This document shows, one piece after another, positions 1-12,840 of a stretch of 64,000 bases of DNA. Location of the stretch: NCBI GenBank assembly GCA_028023455.1, contig JAQFVV010006706.1:64001-128000 (forward strand), in the 5' to 3' direction. Positions within the stretch are counted from its first letter, which is position 1. Each line of letters begins with the position of its first letter. The DNA comes from Epiperipatus broadwayi (Eukaryota > Onychophora > Udeonychophora > Euonychophora > Peripatidae). Under the pieces are notes generated by a model, which had not been told where the DNA came from, searched no databases, and saw only the letters and a list, made by a program, of their open reading frames with translations. A program made the translations under genes and the position numbers.

Positions 1-2893
1 TCATTGTGCAAAGCACATTTTAACACTATTAGCCTTTTATTTATATATTGAAGAATTCTAGCAGTGAAAAATATTAAATCAAACTTTATAGTAATTCCAA
101 CAACATCTATTCTCCTTTTACTGATTGATTTGTCTTGCTGAAAAGACATATCTATTCTATTAAATTTCCTTCCTCTGGACACAAGTGTCACTAAAAACAG
201 CTATATCAATCTCAAATCTTGACAGCTCTTTAGCTATAAGTGCAAACCTCCATTCTGATCTTAAAGAGTTTGAGTCAAGTAAAATTTCACAGTCCATCTA
301 TTAACATTTAGTCAATAAGTAGATTTATAATATTTGTCTTTAGCATTATCACTCCTGATAATCCACCAGGTGCAACAACCTAGCCAATCTGTATGAGACA
401 AGCCATTTTTAAACCACAATTTTTAGGCCCTTAAAGTTTCATGGTTAGCATGAGCATCACTAAATAGGACTATTTAAACATACAATATTTTTTGCAAACT
501 GAAAATTCTTTTCTCATTCAAATCTAGTTCCAAAATGACAAGAAAAAATCACAACTAAGGACTACCAACCTATTACTCATTTCTGTCATAGTTTTTTTTT
601 TTTAATTTTTTGAGAACTTAATTTAAGAATAAAAAAAAAATGGTGTCAGAAATTGATGTGTGTGTAGTTAAAAAAGAAAATAAGGTTTCACTAGTACACA
701 TTCCTATTGGCATGGTTAGTATAGGAAAAATGACTGAAGACATTAGATTCTCATGATAATAAGGTCTTACAATAATTTAAGTGACTAAATAAGAAAAAGT
801 GGAAAACAGAAAATTATGTTTGTATTGTAAACAGTACCTGGCCTTTGATTAATCAACATTTGCTTTATTAACAGTTGGTTTTCATATCTGGAGGTCCTTC
901 ACTCATGGAATCTATTGGTGGCCTGAGTACAACACCCTGACTTGCTACTAATATATTTTACAATATTACCATTATCTGAAAAAATTATTTTATTAACTTC
1001 TATCATTTTATTTTTATATTTTTCAAGTTCATTTAGGGTTTTCTTTTTTAATCTGCATTATTAGATATTTGTTTTTTGAATTTCATTTTATTCAAAAGTT
1101 AATTTCCATTATTTTATAGTATATAGTAAAGTCGATACTAATGTCATTTGCTTCATTTGATAAGATTATATATAACTTCATCATCAAAAATACATTAAGC
1201 AGTTAATGTTATTGGCACTTCTTTATGTATGGAGTGTATTTAATATTTACCCTAACTAGGAAATGGTATTACTATTGCTTTTAATTTATTATATAAATTT
1301 CAGTGACGGAGTTACCATAGTTTTTAAAATTAAAGTTTAATACAGTTCGCCTAGACTTAGTTTTGTATCAAGTATAATTGCATAAAATTCTAATTACATA
1401 TAAATATTTTGAATAAAAAAAATGCAATCTTTTTCCATTAAAAGATATCGTTGAACTTTTGGTCAATTATATGTACCGTTTTTTTTTTTTTTTTGTTTTG
1501 TTTTTTTAAAATTAAATGTCTGATTTTTTAAAGCTTGTACATTGTAAAAAAATCTTTGGGAATGTTGATAAAGGGTTTTTTTAAAATTGTAAATAAATAT
1601 TGAAATTCAATTTTTTTTTTCTTTTTATCTGAATGCATAAATAACTCTAATTAATTTTTATAACGTTTATTGGTTTTTTTTTGGCATGATCTGTTTCTTC
1701 AAAACATAATCTGTGTAGGAACAAAAGTTATTTTAATCGTCTCTTAATACAAAAATTATTTCCTATAATTAAAATTAAATCATTAATTTAAGACCTAATT
1801 TAAAGTTAAACGTAAATAAATTTTGTAATAATAAAAGCAATTCAAGTAGAAAAGAGTTAAATACACATGGCATTGGTAGTATGCAAAACTTTTACTAGCT
1901 GCAATTAATCTCAAGTTCAAACAAGTCTCTTTAATGATAAAAATGTCCTGAATAATTTGGTGCAATGACTGAGTAGCAGATTCTGTATGTAGTTCATAAA
2001 TTACACCAACCCTCATCATCACCATGTTTAAACTTTGTAGAATTTCAGGGCAAAGTCTTTTAATTATTTTTTTTTTTTGTATATGATAAAAAATGTAATT
2101 TTTTTCTTTTTTACATTAAATATATAAAAAAATAATAATATTATATTTGAAACAAATGTAGCAACAACCAATTATAAAATATATTCCCTTCTTGCATTTT
2201 TTTATTTATAATATATATTACTATTGCTTTTATTATTATTATTTTTTTTTGGTTTCAACTATTTAGCAGTCTTCTTCAGAGTTTGCTTTGTTTCTTGCTA
2301 TGTGTCTGCCTTTTTTTTGCATTATTTTTATGTTTAATAAAATATCCTCTTTTTTTGCATTTTTGATTTATGCAATGTTTCAAATTATTGTTGTTTCTCA
2401 CAAATAAAAAGGTCAAAAAAAGTGTATAATATTTTATTTCTCATAAAAATCAGTGAAAAAGAATAAATATTTAATACCTATGAAATTATATCATATAACT
2501 GCATAATACTTGTATTTTTAATATAAAAAACATTTTAAAATATTATATATTGATCCGGATTGATTTACAATTCAATGGTTTTATTACTAAAATTAAAAAG
2601 GGAAAACAACTTCATTTTCATTAAATGTCTAAGGCTCAATTTTTTTTTATTATCATTTAAAACACATACGCATTTATATTTTAAAATAGATTATTTAATG
2701 TTTATAAAATTGATTGTAAAATAGTTTACTTTCACCGTCTGTTTTAATCAATTTGATTAAAAACAGGCAAGCTTGCTAGTTATATATTCCTGTTGCTTTT
2801 ATTGTAATTATTTTTAAAGTTAATTCTAAAAAGCGGAGATTTTGTTTTGTATTTGTCGTTTTTGTTTCAATTATCCCTGGTTGGAAGTCTTAA
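1..2893. other. AT-rich non-coding DNA, no gene seen
   Basis: Long homopolymer T and A runs and short AT words on both strands. The only open frame of note (minus strand, 1795-2025) shows no domain and no codon bias that separates it from chance in DNA this AT-rich. The single structured item I see is a weak hammerhead-like sequence near 2233-2286, listed separately. Confidence 0.7.
2233..2286 (-). other. degenerate hammerhead-like sequence
   Basis: On the minus strand CTGAAGA is followed after a short insert by GAAAC. A four-pair helix GACT/AGTT can form between them, including one G-U pair and leaving one unpaired A. The bases after GAAAC run into an A tract, so no NUH cleavage triplet is obvious. 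It could be chance or a decayed ribozyme. Low confidence. Confidence 0.2.
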
Positions 2894-3424
2894 ATTAGAT
2901 TGAGCAGGAAATTAATATTTGCCCTGCCTGAAATATAGAATGGACACTAATGAAAGTTTTTCGCGGGAAATGTAACGAGGTAAGGATAGCCCACCAATTT
3001 TTGGAGAGAGAAGAGATTCATTATTAGATACACACTTGGATTATGGCCTACAAAGAGATACCATTGTGAGAAGCTGTTCGGATGTTTAATTCCTACTAAA
3101 AACTTAAATAATTATTGACAAACTTCGTTGCTGTGCAAGATGTCAAAATCCACTGCTATGAGTTTTGCCATCATTAGAATGTCTGGCTAATTTAAACAAA
3201 GGACAGACTCACGCCTACCAGCTCTCCTTCAGTCATGCCATGAACCTCTAAAATAACCACTGCCTCTACCTTGCCACTGTCAAAGGACCTGAAAGATGAA
3301 CTATTATCAAAAGTGCACACTCATCACTAAATCACTAGAACTCTGCCTTACCGTAAGCTAAACTTTTTCCTATTCTAGCCAGGGTAAATAAATTGTGTTT
3401 AATTAAATCTCTGCTCAATCTAAT
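2894..3424. mobile_element. short terminal-inverted-repeat element (MITE-like)
   Basis: Seen: ATTAGATTGAGCAG at 2894-2907 and its exact reverse complement at 3411-3424. Weaker inverted similarity continues inward for about 30 bases. The interior (about 500 bp) is less AT-rich than its surroundings and has no open frame. I infer a non-autonomous DNA transposon or fold-back repeat. The target-site duplication is not clear (at most a few bases), so the superfamily is not assigned. Confidence 0.45.
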
Positions 3425-4341
3425 GATAAATATGTTTTAAAATGGTATTAATTGTTTTTTTTTATTATTTATTATCTGTATGTACTCTTTTCTAGTATTT
3501 AAAGTGTGTCTTGGAATCTTAGTTTTAAGATTCCAAGTTTATTTGCAATTTTCGTTTATCAGGGGGTACATAAGGAGATTGTATTTTATATGTTTAATAT
3601 ATACCTGATTATTTCGTTAACTATTACAAAACACATTGGCAGTTTTTGTAGTCTCTATTTATTCACCTGTCCTTAGTTGTAAAATAAAGAATCTTTAAGC
3701 ATGTTTCGTTTGCGTTTTTTGTGCAAACAACAAAATCTTTTTGCTGGCTGTTTGTCAAGTTATTTCTTTGGGTTGTCTGAAAGTAGTCATTTCTTTCTGG
3801 ATTACGTAAGATCATATTCAAATATCTTTTGCTGTCTTGTGTGTGAGATCAACCATGTTTACTTTGAATGTAGTATTACGTGCAGCAGTCCTGCAGCATT
3901 TTAACGACAGTAATTAGAATATTACTGCTCGAAGGTTCGCACTGGTTTCATTGATTTCTGGCAGGACAGTATCTGTTTTATTATCTCTGATTTAGGAAGC
4001 TAGAGTTGTTGTTTGTTTTTGTAATTTTACAACTGGCCAGCAAGAAGATATTATCCTAACCATTTCATATATTTTAAGTGAGAGAATTTTGCTGCCAAAA
4101 TGTTTAATGCCTTCATATTGGTCGTACTCTTGTGCACTCTCTGGTAAATATGCATATGTTACTATAAGCCACTTTTGTATTCATGGCTAGATGCCTTCAT
4201 TCTATTGCCCAACTTTTAATAAAATTAATAAATTGTTTAAACTTAATTTGGCTGATGTTTGTCTTTGTGCTTTGATTTCTCAACTGTCTAAATAATATTT
4301 AAGATATCTTGTTCCTCCCTGAGTGTAGTTCGGTGCCTTTT
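3425..4341. other. non-coding, slightly less AT-rich, unrecognised
   Basis: Base composition is more balanced than in the flanks, especially 3700-4000. A 67-codon open frame at 3701-3904 (plus) has no recognisable domain and no splice or regulatory context that I can support. It may be an old repeat. No specific family recognised. Confidence 0.5.
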
Positions 4342-4426
4342 GATTCGCATATCCTTCCACCCTAAAATAAATGTCTAGTTCCTATTTTCGGACTAGTGGC
4401 GCCCCTGGGGTCAGTATATGCGAATC
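4342..4426. repeat. short inverted repeat enclosing a GC-rich core
   Basis: GATTCGCATAT (4342-4352) and its exact reverse complement (4416-4426) bracket about 63 bases. These include an unusually GC-rich patch (GGCGCCCCTGGGG). Both CpG-containing arms are intact in a genome where CpG is scarce. Not recognised as a known RNA gene. Confidence 0.4.
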
Positions 4427-4992
4427 TCAAAGATCTTTCTCCCATTACAATGTATATCATGATAGAACAAATCATGTATCAAGATCACATGTGGTTTTTT
4501 GATGTGTAATATGCAGTTAACAAAATATATTTGCTCAACATTTGTTCACATCCCAATTAATATAAAAAATAAATTCAAAAGTTGCAAGAATTCTCCAAAA
4601 GTAAACACAAATTTCACAGAATTAAAGTGTAATTTTCTTAATATGCAAACATATTTTAAAAAATGTGTGAAAGAATAAAAATATCAAAATTGTATTTGTT
4701 TCTATTTTAAAATACTTATTCATCATTCATTTTGCATAGCTCTTTTATTAAGCAAGTTTGGCTACTTTTGATATTCACTAGAGCAACAATTTATGTAAAT
4801 TGGAGTTATTGTTTAACTTTTATTCTTTTAAAATGAGCAGGTAATGCATACATCTCATTATAGTGCATTGAGCAAAAGTATAATGATAAATATGAGAGCT
4901 AGAGATTTTTAGGTTAAATCTCAGCCTATTACTTCTAATGTTAAACATAACTTAATCTCCTAGATTTACTAAACTATTAATTTTTTATTATA

Positions 4993-5020
4993 GTGTTGTT
5001 GTTGTTGTTATTATTATTAT

Positions 5021-5061
<41 letters not shown>

Positions 5062-5109
5062 TTGCTGCTGCTGCTGCTGTTAGTGCTGCTACTGCTGCTG
5101 CTGCTGCTG

Positions 5110-5154
<45 letters not shown>

Positions 5155-5176
5155 TTACTACTACTACTACTACTAT
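4993..5176. repeat. trinucleotide microsatellite (TNN type: TAC/TGC/TTG/TTA)
   Basis: About 61 consecutive triplets. GTT and ATT units lead into a long ACT run, an interrupted TGC block in the centre, and a second ACT run. Read on the plus strand, one frame gives an uninterrupted poly-leucine stretch. That is a by-product of the repeat and not a gene. Confidence 0.95.
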
Positions 5177-8100
5177 TTTAAATCCTCAGATCATTAATCA
5201 TGTATTATTTTTCATTTTAATTATATTTAAGTTAATAAAAATATCCTTTAATTTTAAATATGTGTTACTGTAGAACATCATTTTCAGTTAATATTTATGA
5301 AGAATTTCACAAATCTTATACTTAGTAATTTCATTGAATAAAATTTAAATAGAATATTAAGAGATTCTCAACAAAAAAATTCATCCTATTAAAAATGAAC
5401 ACCTAAACCTAAACGATAGCCTTTTTGCCCATACATTCTGTTACAATATATATAGTAATAATATTTACTATGTTCACATTAATGATTATAAACAAAACTT
5501 CTAAAAAAAATTTATTGGCTTATCAATACAAAAAAAAAAACATTATTAATTATTACTATTATTATTGTTGTGGGTCAAATAATATTAATGAAGGAATAAT
5601 AATATTACTGATATTATATTATAGGGCAAATTCTTAAACTTATCCAATATGTCTTCCCATACATATTTTATAAATACAACGTTTATGAATAAGTGTATCA
5701 ATTTTTTTAATTGTGGTTTATATTTAGTTATAAAACACACACAGAAAGTTAATTTTAAAAGAACAACACCTAAAGTAAAGAAGACATAATACTACTAATA
5801 ATAAGAATAAAATTATAAAAAATAATATACTGTATAGTAATAACCTTATTATTGTACATACATGATTAAAATTATACTGAATAATGATAAAAAGTTTTAA
5901 CATAATATTTAAATATACATATATGTTCATAAATGGTTCTAGTTCATGAATATATTCAAATTTAAAATGGTATAATAACAAAATATTTAAGTAAATGTAT
6001 TATTATTATTGGTAATAATATGTTGATTATAATGAAAACATAAAAATATATAAAGTAAAATTATTTATTTTAATATTTACAATATAAATATTTGTTGATA
6101 AAATGGTAATATGTATTTTTATTTTTATTAATTAAGGTAATAGAATACTTCAGATATTTTTATAATTTTAAAATAATTTCATTACAAATTTGGAACTACA
6201 ATTTTTTAAAACTTCAAAAGATTGCCTATGACATATATCCTGGAAACACAATGGTCCTATGAAAAGCCAAAAGAGTAAAGAATTTTCAGTAAAGATGATG
6301 ATCTCATTAATCATGTGATGCAAACCTATAAATATACCTATGTGTTCAGAATTGTTTAGTTTACTTTATTAACTAATTGCAAGTGAACTATATTAAATTT
6401 AATATTAGTCATATTGATATTTTGCAGCACCTTGATAATGAAGTAGAGAACTAAATAAACATTTTTCTTAATGACAATTGTACCTCAAAACTGTTCTCAA
6501 TAGATAAGTAAATATCTAATCACATTTATCATTTTGTAATACACTTTAAAAAGAATGAAACTTTAAAACTTAGATTTAAATATAAAATTTAAAATTACAT
6601 GTGAATGCTACTCTTATTTAAACAATGTTATTCACTTATATAGTCTCCAAATTTGTATTTTTCTTGATGTTATATTTACTACAGCAACCTAATGTTTTCT
6701 GGATAAACACTAGTGCATTGGAGAATTATTATTAAAAACTGAATTTTAATTAATGAGTTTGTCTGGATAAATAGTTTCATATTGGATAATTATTTTTAAA
6801 GTAAATTTTTAACTAATGGATTTTATCTTCATAAATATTTCAAGAAAAATTATAGTTTATGGATGCCATCCCTTAAGAGATTAATAACTAAGTTCCACTC
6901 TTAGAGAATAAGACAGCTTATTGTGAATTTCTGGAATAATTTTAACTTATTATTATTGGATTCAAACGATTATTTATTATATCCCACACCTAGGAAATGA
7001 AACAACTTATTAGCATTCTCTGGAATAATTTTAAATCTAATAATATTGGATTGTACTTAAAAAACTCAAACTTCATTACTAATTATTTTATTATATTATA
7101 AGGATTAAATTTTGCTTCACCCATCTATTAGGATGTTAAAGGATTTAATCACTTTCAAATATTTTGAAAGAATCCACCAGAATAAATATTTGGATTTTTT
7201 AAAATTAATTTTAAATTATAAGGACATATAATATTTCTAAAATTTGTTTAAATGTTATATTTAGTTATCTTGTTCAGTAAAAGTTCTCACAAAAGGAAAA
7301 ATATAATAACAGAATGTACTTGTAGTATATTAAATTTATGATTGTCATTTAGTGTGTGTGTTATTAATTCATTTGTATTATAGAAACAGGTTATTAATAT
7401 TTAAAGTTAATTAATAATTATTTATAGTTAAGTCATAGTACATGACATTTTATATGTTTTATTGATCTATTAATTTAATCCTATATTTCTATGATTAAAA
7501 TCTAAAGCATATAATTAAGATATTTTATAAGTATTAACTTCTTATTTATTCATATAGCTACTCTCAGGATTTTATACAGGTTTTATTGTATATTCAACTA
7601 TATTTCTAGCACTGAACTATTGTAACTCCTGACAACATTGTATTATCATTTTATTTGTAATGTGAGCTTGATAAGTCTCTTGTGAAATGACACCAGTACC
7701 TATTGGGATTAGGTTAAATAAAGCCATACTTTAAAAAGAGGAAAAAGAATATTGTAAGTTGGGTTAATGTTTTGCCTTTATTATGAAATAGCTATGTTTA
7801 TATAAGTCAGATACCTAGAGGAAACAGATTTTATCATTTAATTAAAGTTGCAATAAAATATTCTTTTATTTTGTTTATTATTTATAATTAAATGTTTTGA
7901 AAATATCTTAACAATTGTCTCCAATAAAGTGTTTTGTTTTGCATCATGTCAAGAAACATCACACATTTAGTTAATAATAAAGCAGGAATCATTTTTCACT
8001 AATTGAAAACATCACAAGAATATTTACAATCATTGCAAAAAAAATTGTTATTATTGTTGTTTCATTCATTTTTTATTGTTAATAAATTAATTATATTTTA

Positions 8101-8782
8101 TTAATTATCTGATCTTTGTCTTTAATTAGTTAATGCTCATTATTGATTAATTTTATATTGTCTCATGATTTTATTATTATTATATGTTCTTTAAAGATAT
8201 ATTATGTTGTTTATTATTTTTATACATTTGTATCAAATGCATCTTAATATTTAATTGCTTAAGATATAAATTGAATACAATAAAATTCACATTGCTATGT
8301 AATAACATTAATAATAATAATTTTTAACTTTAACAATAATATGTACTATACTTTAATAGTAAAACTCTGAGATAACTTTAAAATGAATTTAGATAATGTG
8401 AAATCTTAGAACAAACTTGCTAGCCAAATGTATGAATGTTATAGGATTTATTTATTCTCATATATCCAGTTTTACTTTAAGTCACTGTAGAATCCAGATA
8501 TATTATTGTGATTAGTTTTAAATACATATTTGTGTAGTGTTTCCTTAAAATATCTGTTTATTATAAAGAATTTTCTAAAGTGACAAGTGTTTACAATGTT
8601 AAACTTGAATCTATTCAATTAATAATTATTTGAAATCATGTTATCATGCATTTCTTATCAATTACAATATATATTAGTGATTTGAATATATATGTATGAT
8701 ACAAATTTAATGAGAATTCCTTTTGTATTTTTAAATAATTTTCTAATTCAGATGTAATAAAACAGTCACTAATTAAAACTCA
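5177..8782. other. AT-rich non-coding DNA
   Basis: No gene recognised. Open frames at 5425-5637 (plus) and 5724-5981 (minus) are low-complexity and hydrophobic by composition. One diverged tandem repeat inside it is listed separately. Confidence 0.7.
6690..7055. repeat. strongly diverged tandem repeat
   Basis: The segments near 6893-6962 and 6985-7052 share a common frame of words: a TGGAATAATTTTAA core preceded by an ACTTATT-type motif and followed by ATTGGATT. The phrase CTGGATAA...ATTGGATAATTAT also recurs near 6698 and 6760. I read this as an old local array, heavily mutated. Family unknown. Confidence 0.35.
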
Positions 8783-9130
8783 TTGGTTTGGCACACTTGA
8801 TAGAGTATCTAATTTGGAATTAGGAAGTCCTAGAATTGATTACAGTGCTTGCAGTTCTGGCCCATGAATATCTTATATGTTCATGAGAAATAAAGTCAGT
8901 AGCCTTTTTTTTACTCTGCATATTTAGCACAGTTGGTAGAGCATCTGACTTGAGATAAAGAGATCATAGGATCATTTCTAGTGCTCACAATTTTGACTCT
9001 TGAAATTCTTATGAACTCTTGAGCAATAAAGCCATACATTCTTTTTTACTTCTATGTGGTTTGACCCAGTTGGTAGAGTGTCTGACATGGAATTGGGGGG
9101 TTTCAGGATCAATTTTGAGTCAGATCCTAG
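8783..9130 (+). mobile_element. three tandem tRNA-derived SINE-like units
   Basis: The segment TTGGTAGAGNRTCTGAC, resembling a pol III A box, starts near 8791, 8927 and 9064, a spacing of about 136. In each unit a degenerate B box (GGATCANTTC type) follows about 45 bases later. Units 1 and 2 continue with a similar tail containing an AATAAAG motif before the next unit. The third unit loses similarity after its B box. I infer a trimeric array of a tRNA-derived SINE or a tandemly amplified tRNA-like sequence. The B boxes are mutated in all three, so transcription is unlikely. Confidence 0.6.
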
Positions 9131-10849
9131 TATAATTTTCACAAAACTATGTTAGTTAACTAGACATATAATAATAAAAACCATTTGGGATTAAAAAAAT
9201 TAAACCTTATTGTAAAATCAGCTTACTTAGGGTTTTAAATGGTCACTCTCTTTAGGAGCAGTTATGGTCATTCTTAAAACAAAATTTATATTGATCTTCA
9301 CCACATAACCTTTATGATTACTAAATAAATGAATTTGTTGATATTAGTTAATCGTAACAGTACCACCAGGCCACGAATACCATTACGATATATATAATTT
9401 AAATAAAAATGAAAATTATGAGACTGGCATTAAAAATTAAACAATAGCAGCAATTATACATCAACATTTAGAGAAACATATCATGATTTTTTTTTCTGTA
9501 TATGTCAAGTTGTTCTCTCTCTCGATTATATAGTTATGGCTACAAATTCTATCCACTTTAGGAGACCGTAATAGCTAGAGAATTACTGAAAAAATCCTTT
9601 AGTTAAAATAGTTTCTAGTTTATATTCTTTCCTATCATACACCAATTTCTTTTTATATAATAAAATCCAAATAATTTGTAAATGTAAGTGAGTGTAAATT
9701 GAAATAACATATTGAAGGGAAGGAAAACATTTAGTGAAAAAAAATATTTCTTTTATTTTAAAAATGGAAGCTTTCTGGTTTTATAAAATCATAAATATTG
9801 TCTTTTTAAATTTCCAGTTGCAATTGATTGGAAACATCCATGACAATTTGTAGATTTAATCTCGTCTTTCTCTTTCTTTTTTATTATTGTAAATACTTGT
9901 AATTTAAATTTTTAAAAATATTTATTAAAACAACTAAATTTGTTAAATAAATGTGTTTGATTTAATGTTTTTGGATGAATATCATTACATTTGATATTAA
10001 TAACAAAGTTGATAGCGAATAATAAAATGTTTCGCCTTCAAATTATTATTAAATTTAAAAAAATTCTAATTTTGAAGTGGGAATTTTTATATGCAATTCA
10101 AAGTCGATTCAGGCTAATATAAAAAATTAATAAGATTTTATTAGTTAATGAGTAGAGAAATATAAACAAATGGTGATATATGTTAAGCATGGCTTATAAC
10201 TTCTTAATCATATTTTAAATTTTATGTAGCTATGTATAATTCAAATATTAAATATTAAGATTAAGAGTTACAAATTAGCAGATTAATTTATAATTGGAAA
10301 AATGGGAGGAAAACGAGTTTGCTTAATTGAGTGAAAGTATTGTAATCAGACCTACATTTTTGGTGCTAAAACATCATAAAATTATTATTTTATTTAATAA
10401 AAAAATATAAGTGAGATAGAGGTTAACTTTATATTGATTGTATAAATTCAAAGGGAAAAAAAAATTTTTTAATAACAATAAATAATTCAGAAGATTGACT
10501 ACAAAATAACACTTTTCAAAAAATTAATTATTCGTTATATATAGACAGTATTTACTACTAAATATTTATATAAGAGCATTCAAATTCATTTATATAAATA
10601 AAAATATTGTCAGTAATAGAAGAGGATAATGAAGTAAATTCTTTAAATGATTGCTCTTTATTAGTGACACAATACATAAAATAAACAAAACTAAAATACA
10701 CAGTTGTAACAAACCAATAAAATGTACAATATCATAATCAGTAAAGAGAGAAAGAGTGAGAGAGCAGTATAAACGGTTAAAAATTTGTTTTGTGATAACT
10801 TTACTAACCAGTCCATGAACATTTTTTCACTATATTATATGCAGCTGCT
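9131..10849. other. AT-rich non-coding DNA
   Basis: I see no coding, RNA or mobile-element signal here. Confidence 0.6.
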
Positions 10850-11760
10850 TTAGTCTTTTTTATTTTTGATAATTTGTGAAGCTATGATTTAAAATCTTGA
10901 GCAGAATTTTTTATTTCTGAAAACTTTAACAACTTGACCAATTATAACTTTCCATTAATTATTTCTTCAGCTACATTTCCAGGTGAAAATAATTGTTAGT
11001 GCACATTTTTAGACTATCTTTAATGCAATCATTATAATACAAATAATATCTGATTTTGTCATTGATATCAAGACAACCATAATCCAATGTTTTAACAAAT
11101 ATATTATTCTTCATTTACTTTACCTTTCCATTCCAATAAAAATATGTGCTTACAATTATAGGTTCATACTCATCATATCTATTAAGTCAAAAGAAAGACT
11201 ACTAGGTTTTATCATCATATTTTCAAAAATAATGTTTAGTATCTTTAAATAAACATTTTGTAATATCATTACATTATATATAGATTCACACCTCACTTCC
11301 ATACCATAAATTTGGCAGTAATAATACAATTATGATAAAATAGTCTATCTTTAAATTAGTTACTTGGATTAATATATTAAAGTCTCAGTTGTATCTCAAC
11401 AGTTAAGGCTGCACTTCTGCCTAAGTAATTATCAATATATTTAAACCAATCTATATTATCTGCCTGATAGCCATCAACATTTTTTTATCATTAGCTAATA
11501 AAGTATCTGATGTTTTTAAACATTATAGTTGCAATCAAAATTATTAAAAAGATTCAATATAAGATCTTTTAAAATTAGAAGAATAGCACCACAATCAGCA
11601 TATCTTGAATCGTGAATACAAATTGGTTTTGTGTCTAACCAGTTCCAATTGATAACCACCTTCAAATTTTTACTTTATCATAAAGTCATCTATAAATAGT
11701 TTTAGAGAATATTTTCATAATGAAAATAAAGCTGAAAGTTTCACAAATTGTTTAATTTCA
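10850..11760 (-). pseudogene. decayed non-LTR retrotransposon reverse transcriptase (C-terminal part)
   Basis: No long frame is open, but reading the minus strand across frames recovers the order expected for the last part of a LINE reverse transcriptase. A catalytic-box remnant, RYADCGAI, lies at about 11585-11605. Next comes a 'thumb' segment with WFKYIDNYLGRSA and VEIQLR (11383-11482), then FMVWKCGVNLY (with a frame change). Near 11060 the tail motif YNDCIKDSLK resembles the RYKDCIKxSLK box of many animal LINEs. Several stops and frameshifts separate these. The second catalytic aspartate appears lost (YADC instead of YADD). The family resembles the widespread animal LINEs with a C-terminal W.E.A..R..W motif. 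The exact clade is not assigned. No product is expected. Confidence 0.6.
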
Positions 11761-12340
11761 TTTCAAATAATTTAAAACTTTTCCACAGTATTATGTCATA
11801 ACAAAAATTCAATGAAAAATTAACAAATTTTAAACATTGCCACATATTTCTCAATTGATTAAATAGCTAAATCAATAACAGTAAGGTATAAATAATGTGC
11901 TTGTTCTCAAGACTTTTATTATATTTTCCAGGCAATAAAAATATATCTGTAATGCATGTTGATACTCTAAGTCCATACCGACTCTTTGTAAGTCATCTAT
12001 CTTGGTCTGGAAGCAACATAAACAATAAAAAATTTAAAAGTAGTCCTTTTATGGTAATTACTGCAATATTTTCTATCATTTATATTTTTATAAATTGAAA
12101 AATAGAATCATCCTTAAGAAGAAATGCTATAATGTCAATAGTGCATATTTTCACAAAAAGTTTCAACACTGTTGAAATTAATATGCCACTAATACATTTT
12201 TAAATATCTTCAAGTTTTCCATAAAAATCTACAACATTGTTTTTTTAAAAAAGATTTAATCTTATTAAAGTGGATATATATATATGCATCACACAGATGC
12301 TCACATTATTATTCAAAAATATGCATAACTATATATAAAT
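11761..12340. other. AT-rich non-coding DNA
   Basis: Nothing recognised. A 67-codon plus-strand frame at 11895-12098 has no domain. Confidence 0.6.
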
Positions 12341-12840
12341 NNNNNNNNNNNNNNNNNNNNNNNNNNNNNNNNNNNNNNNNNNNNNNNNNNNNNNNNNNNN
12401 NNNNNNNNNNNNNNNNNNNNNNNNNNNNNNNNNNNNNNNNNNNNNNNNNNNNNNNNNNNNNNNNNNNNNNNNNNNNNNNNNNNNNNNNNNNNNNNNNNNN
12501 NNNNNNNNNNNNNNNNNNNNNNNNNNNNNNNNNNNNNNNNNNNNNNNNNNNNNNNNNNNNNNNNNNNNNNNNNNNNNNNNNNNNNNNNNNNNNNNNNNNN
12601 NNNNNNNNNNNNNNNNNNNNNNNNNNNNNNNNNNNNNNNNNNNNNNNNNNNNNNNNNNNNNNNNNNNNNNNNNNNNNNNNNNNNNNNNNNNNNNNNNNNN
12701 NNNNNNNNNNNNNNNNNNNNNNNNNNNNNNNNNNNNNNNNNNNNNNNNNNNNNNNNNNNNNNNNNNNNNNNNNNNNNNNNNNNNNNNNNNNNNNNNNNNN
12801 NNNNNNNNNNNNNNNNNNNNNNNNNNNNNNNNNNNNNNNN
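12341..12840. other. assembly gap of 500 Ns
   Basis: Exactly 500 unspecified bases, a typical placeholder length. CATAACTATATATAAAT ends directly at the left edge (12324-12340). The same 17 bases recur at 12843-12859, two bases after the gap, so the two contig ends may overlap. Confidence 0.99.

Noticed and set aside
4993-5181. 62-codon poly-leucine open frame
   Set aside because: It is one reading of a trinucleotide microsatellite, with no gene context.
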